A stretch of 36,115 bases of DNA from the NCBI GenBank assembly GCA_016191115.1, contig JACPPG010000053.1, positions 1 through 36,115 on the forward strand. Reading direction: 5' to 3'. Below are positions 36,023 to 36,115 of the stretch, one piece after another (position 1 is the stretch's first letter; each line of letters opens with the position of its first letter). The notes under the pieces are model-generated. The model had not been told where the DNA came from. It made no database searches and was given only the letters and a program-made list of their open reading frames with translations. The position numbers and the translations under genes were made by a program. This stretch comes from Planctomycetia bacterium. GTDB taxonomy: Bacteria > Planctomycetota > Planctomycetia > Pirellulales > JACPPG01.

Positions 36023-36115
36023 CTAGGCTGCGAGGTCGCGGAGCTTTTCGGCACTGGCGTTTCTGGCGGCGAGGAAGGCGGGAAGAAGGCGGCGTCCCTC
36101 GGCGGTAAGCTGATA
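36023..36115 (-). CDS. C-terminal end of a gene running off the window
   Basis: The last 30 codons of a minus-strand frame reading YQLTAEGRRLLPAFLAARNA and ending KLRDLAA, stop at 36023. The YxLTxxGR pattern is typical of the wing and final helix of winged-helix proteins, but the family cannot be told from so little sequence. It reads convergently toward the beta-propeller gene. Confidence 0.5.
   Translation of the reverse strand, partial: YQLTAEGRRLLPAFLAARNASAEKLRDLAA

Overview
The window looks like chromosomal DNA of a planctomycete, probably of the Pirellulales type. The signs are high G+C, large unclustered genes, and an exported protein with the N-terminal LESLEERALLA motif followed by dockerin-like repeats. 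A redoxin/cytochrome c/copper-oxygenase fusion, a Tat-exported DUF362 protein and many families of intergenic palindromic repeats fit the same picture. This assignment is inference from recognised families; no rRNA gene is present.

Layout. Bases 1-4760 hold an apolipoprotein N-acyltransferase-like C-terminal half whose expected catalytic Glu is not visible, and a 1131-residue Calx-beta/dockerin exoprotein. Bases 4761-10340 are a divergent pair for alpha-glucan and trehalose metabolism: 4-alpha-glucanotransferase (malQ) and a trehalose synthase-maltokinase fusion. Bases 10341-13100 hold repeats and a run of small proteins of unknown function: one basic, two membrane, one secreted and one Cys-rich secreted. 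Bases 13384-17450 carry an S41 peptidase, tRNA-Leu(GAG) and a GAF-SpoIIE protein that has lost metal ligands. Bases 17451-25218 carry the redoxin/cytochrome/monooxygenase fusion, a small membrane-anchored gene cut short by a repeat, acetolactate synthase (ilvB), DUF362 and a pentaheme cytochrome c. Bases 25271-29571 carry two small membrane proteins, a class IV aminotransferase, and a PadR regulator overlapping its membrane partner gene behind a clear promoter/operator. Bases 30114-36115 carry a 1325-residue orphan protein, a PQQ-type beta-propeller protein and the end of one more gene.

The strongest unexplained signal is the repeat landscape. At least nine palindromic families occur here. 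Two of them (A and B) share an asymmetric core: one arm carries CAGGCAC and the other CTGGCTC, so each hairpin keeps the same two mismatches in every two-armed copy. A smaller perfect palindrome (L) has the same core. Palindromes of two other families lie in frame inside the cytochrome and aminotransferase genes, a family A copy ends a gene, and one copy of family C supplies a stop codon. A 227-bp mosaic at 29716-29942 joins a copy of the 3' end of one gene to a near-perfect 188-bp copy of the 5' end of another. No transposase gene is visible, so whatever moves these elements must be encoded elsewhere.

No CRISPR array, rRNA, integrase or plasmid functions were seen. Start sites were chosen from domain boundaries and Shine-Dalgarno matches, and alternatives are given where relevant.
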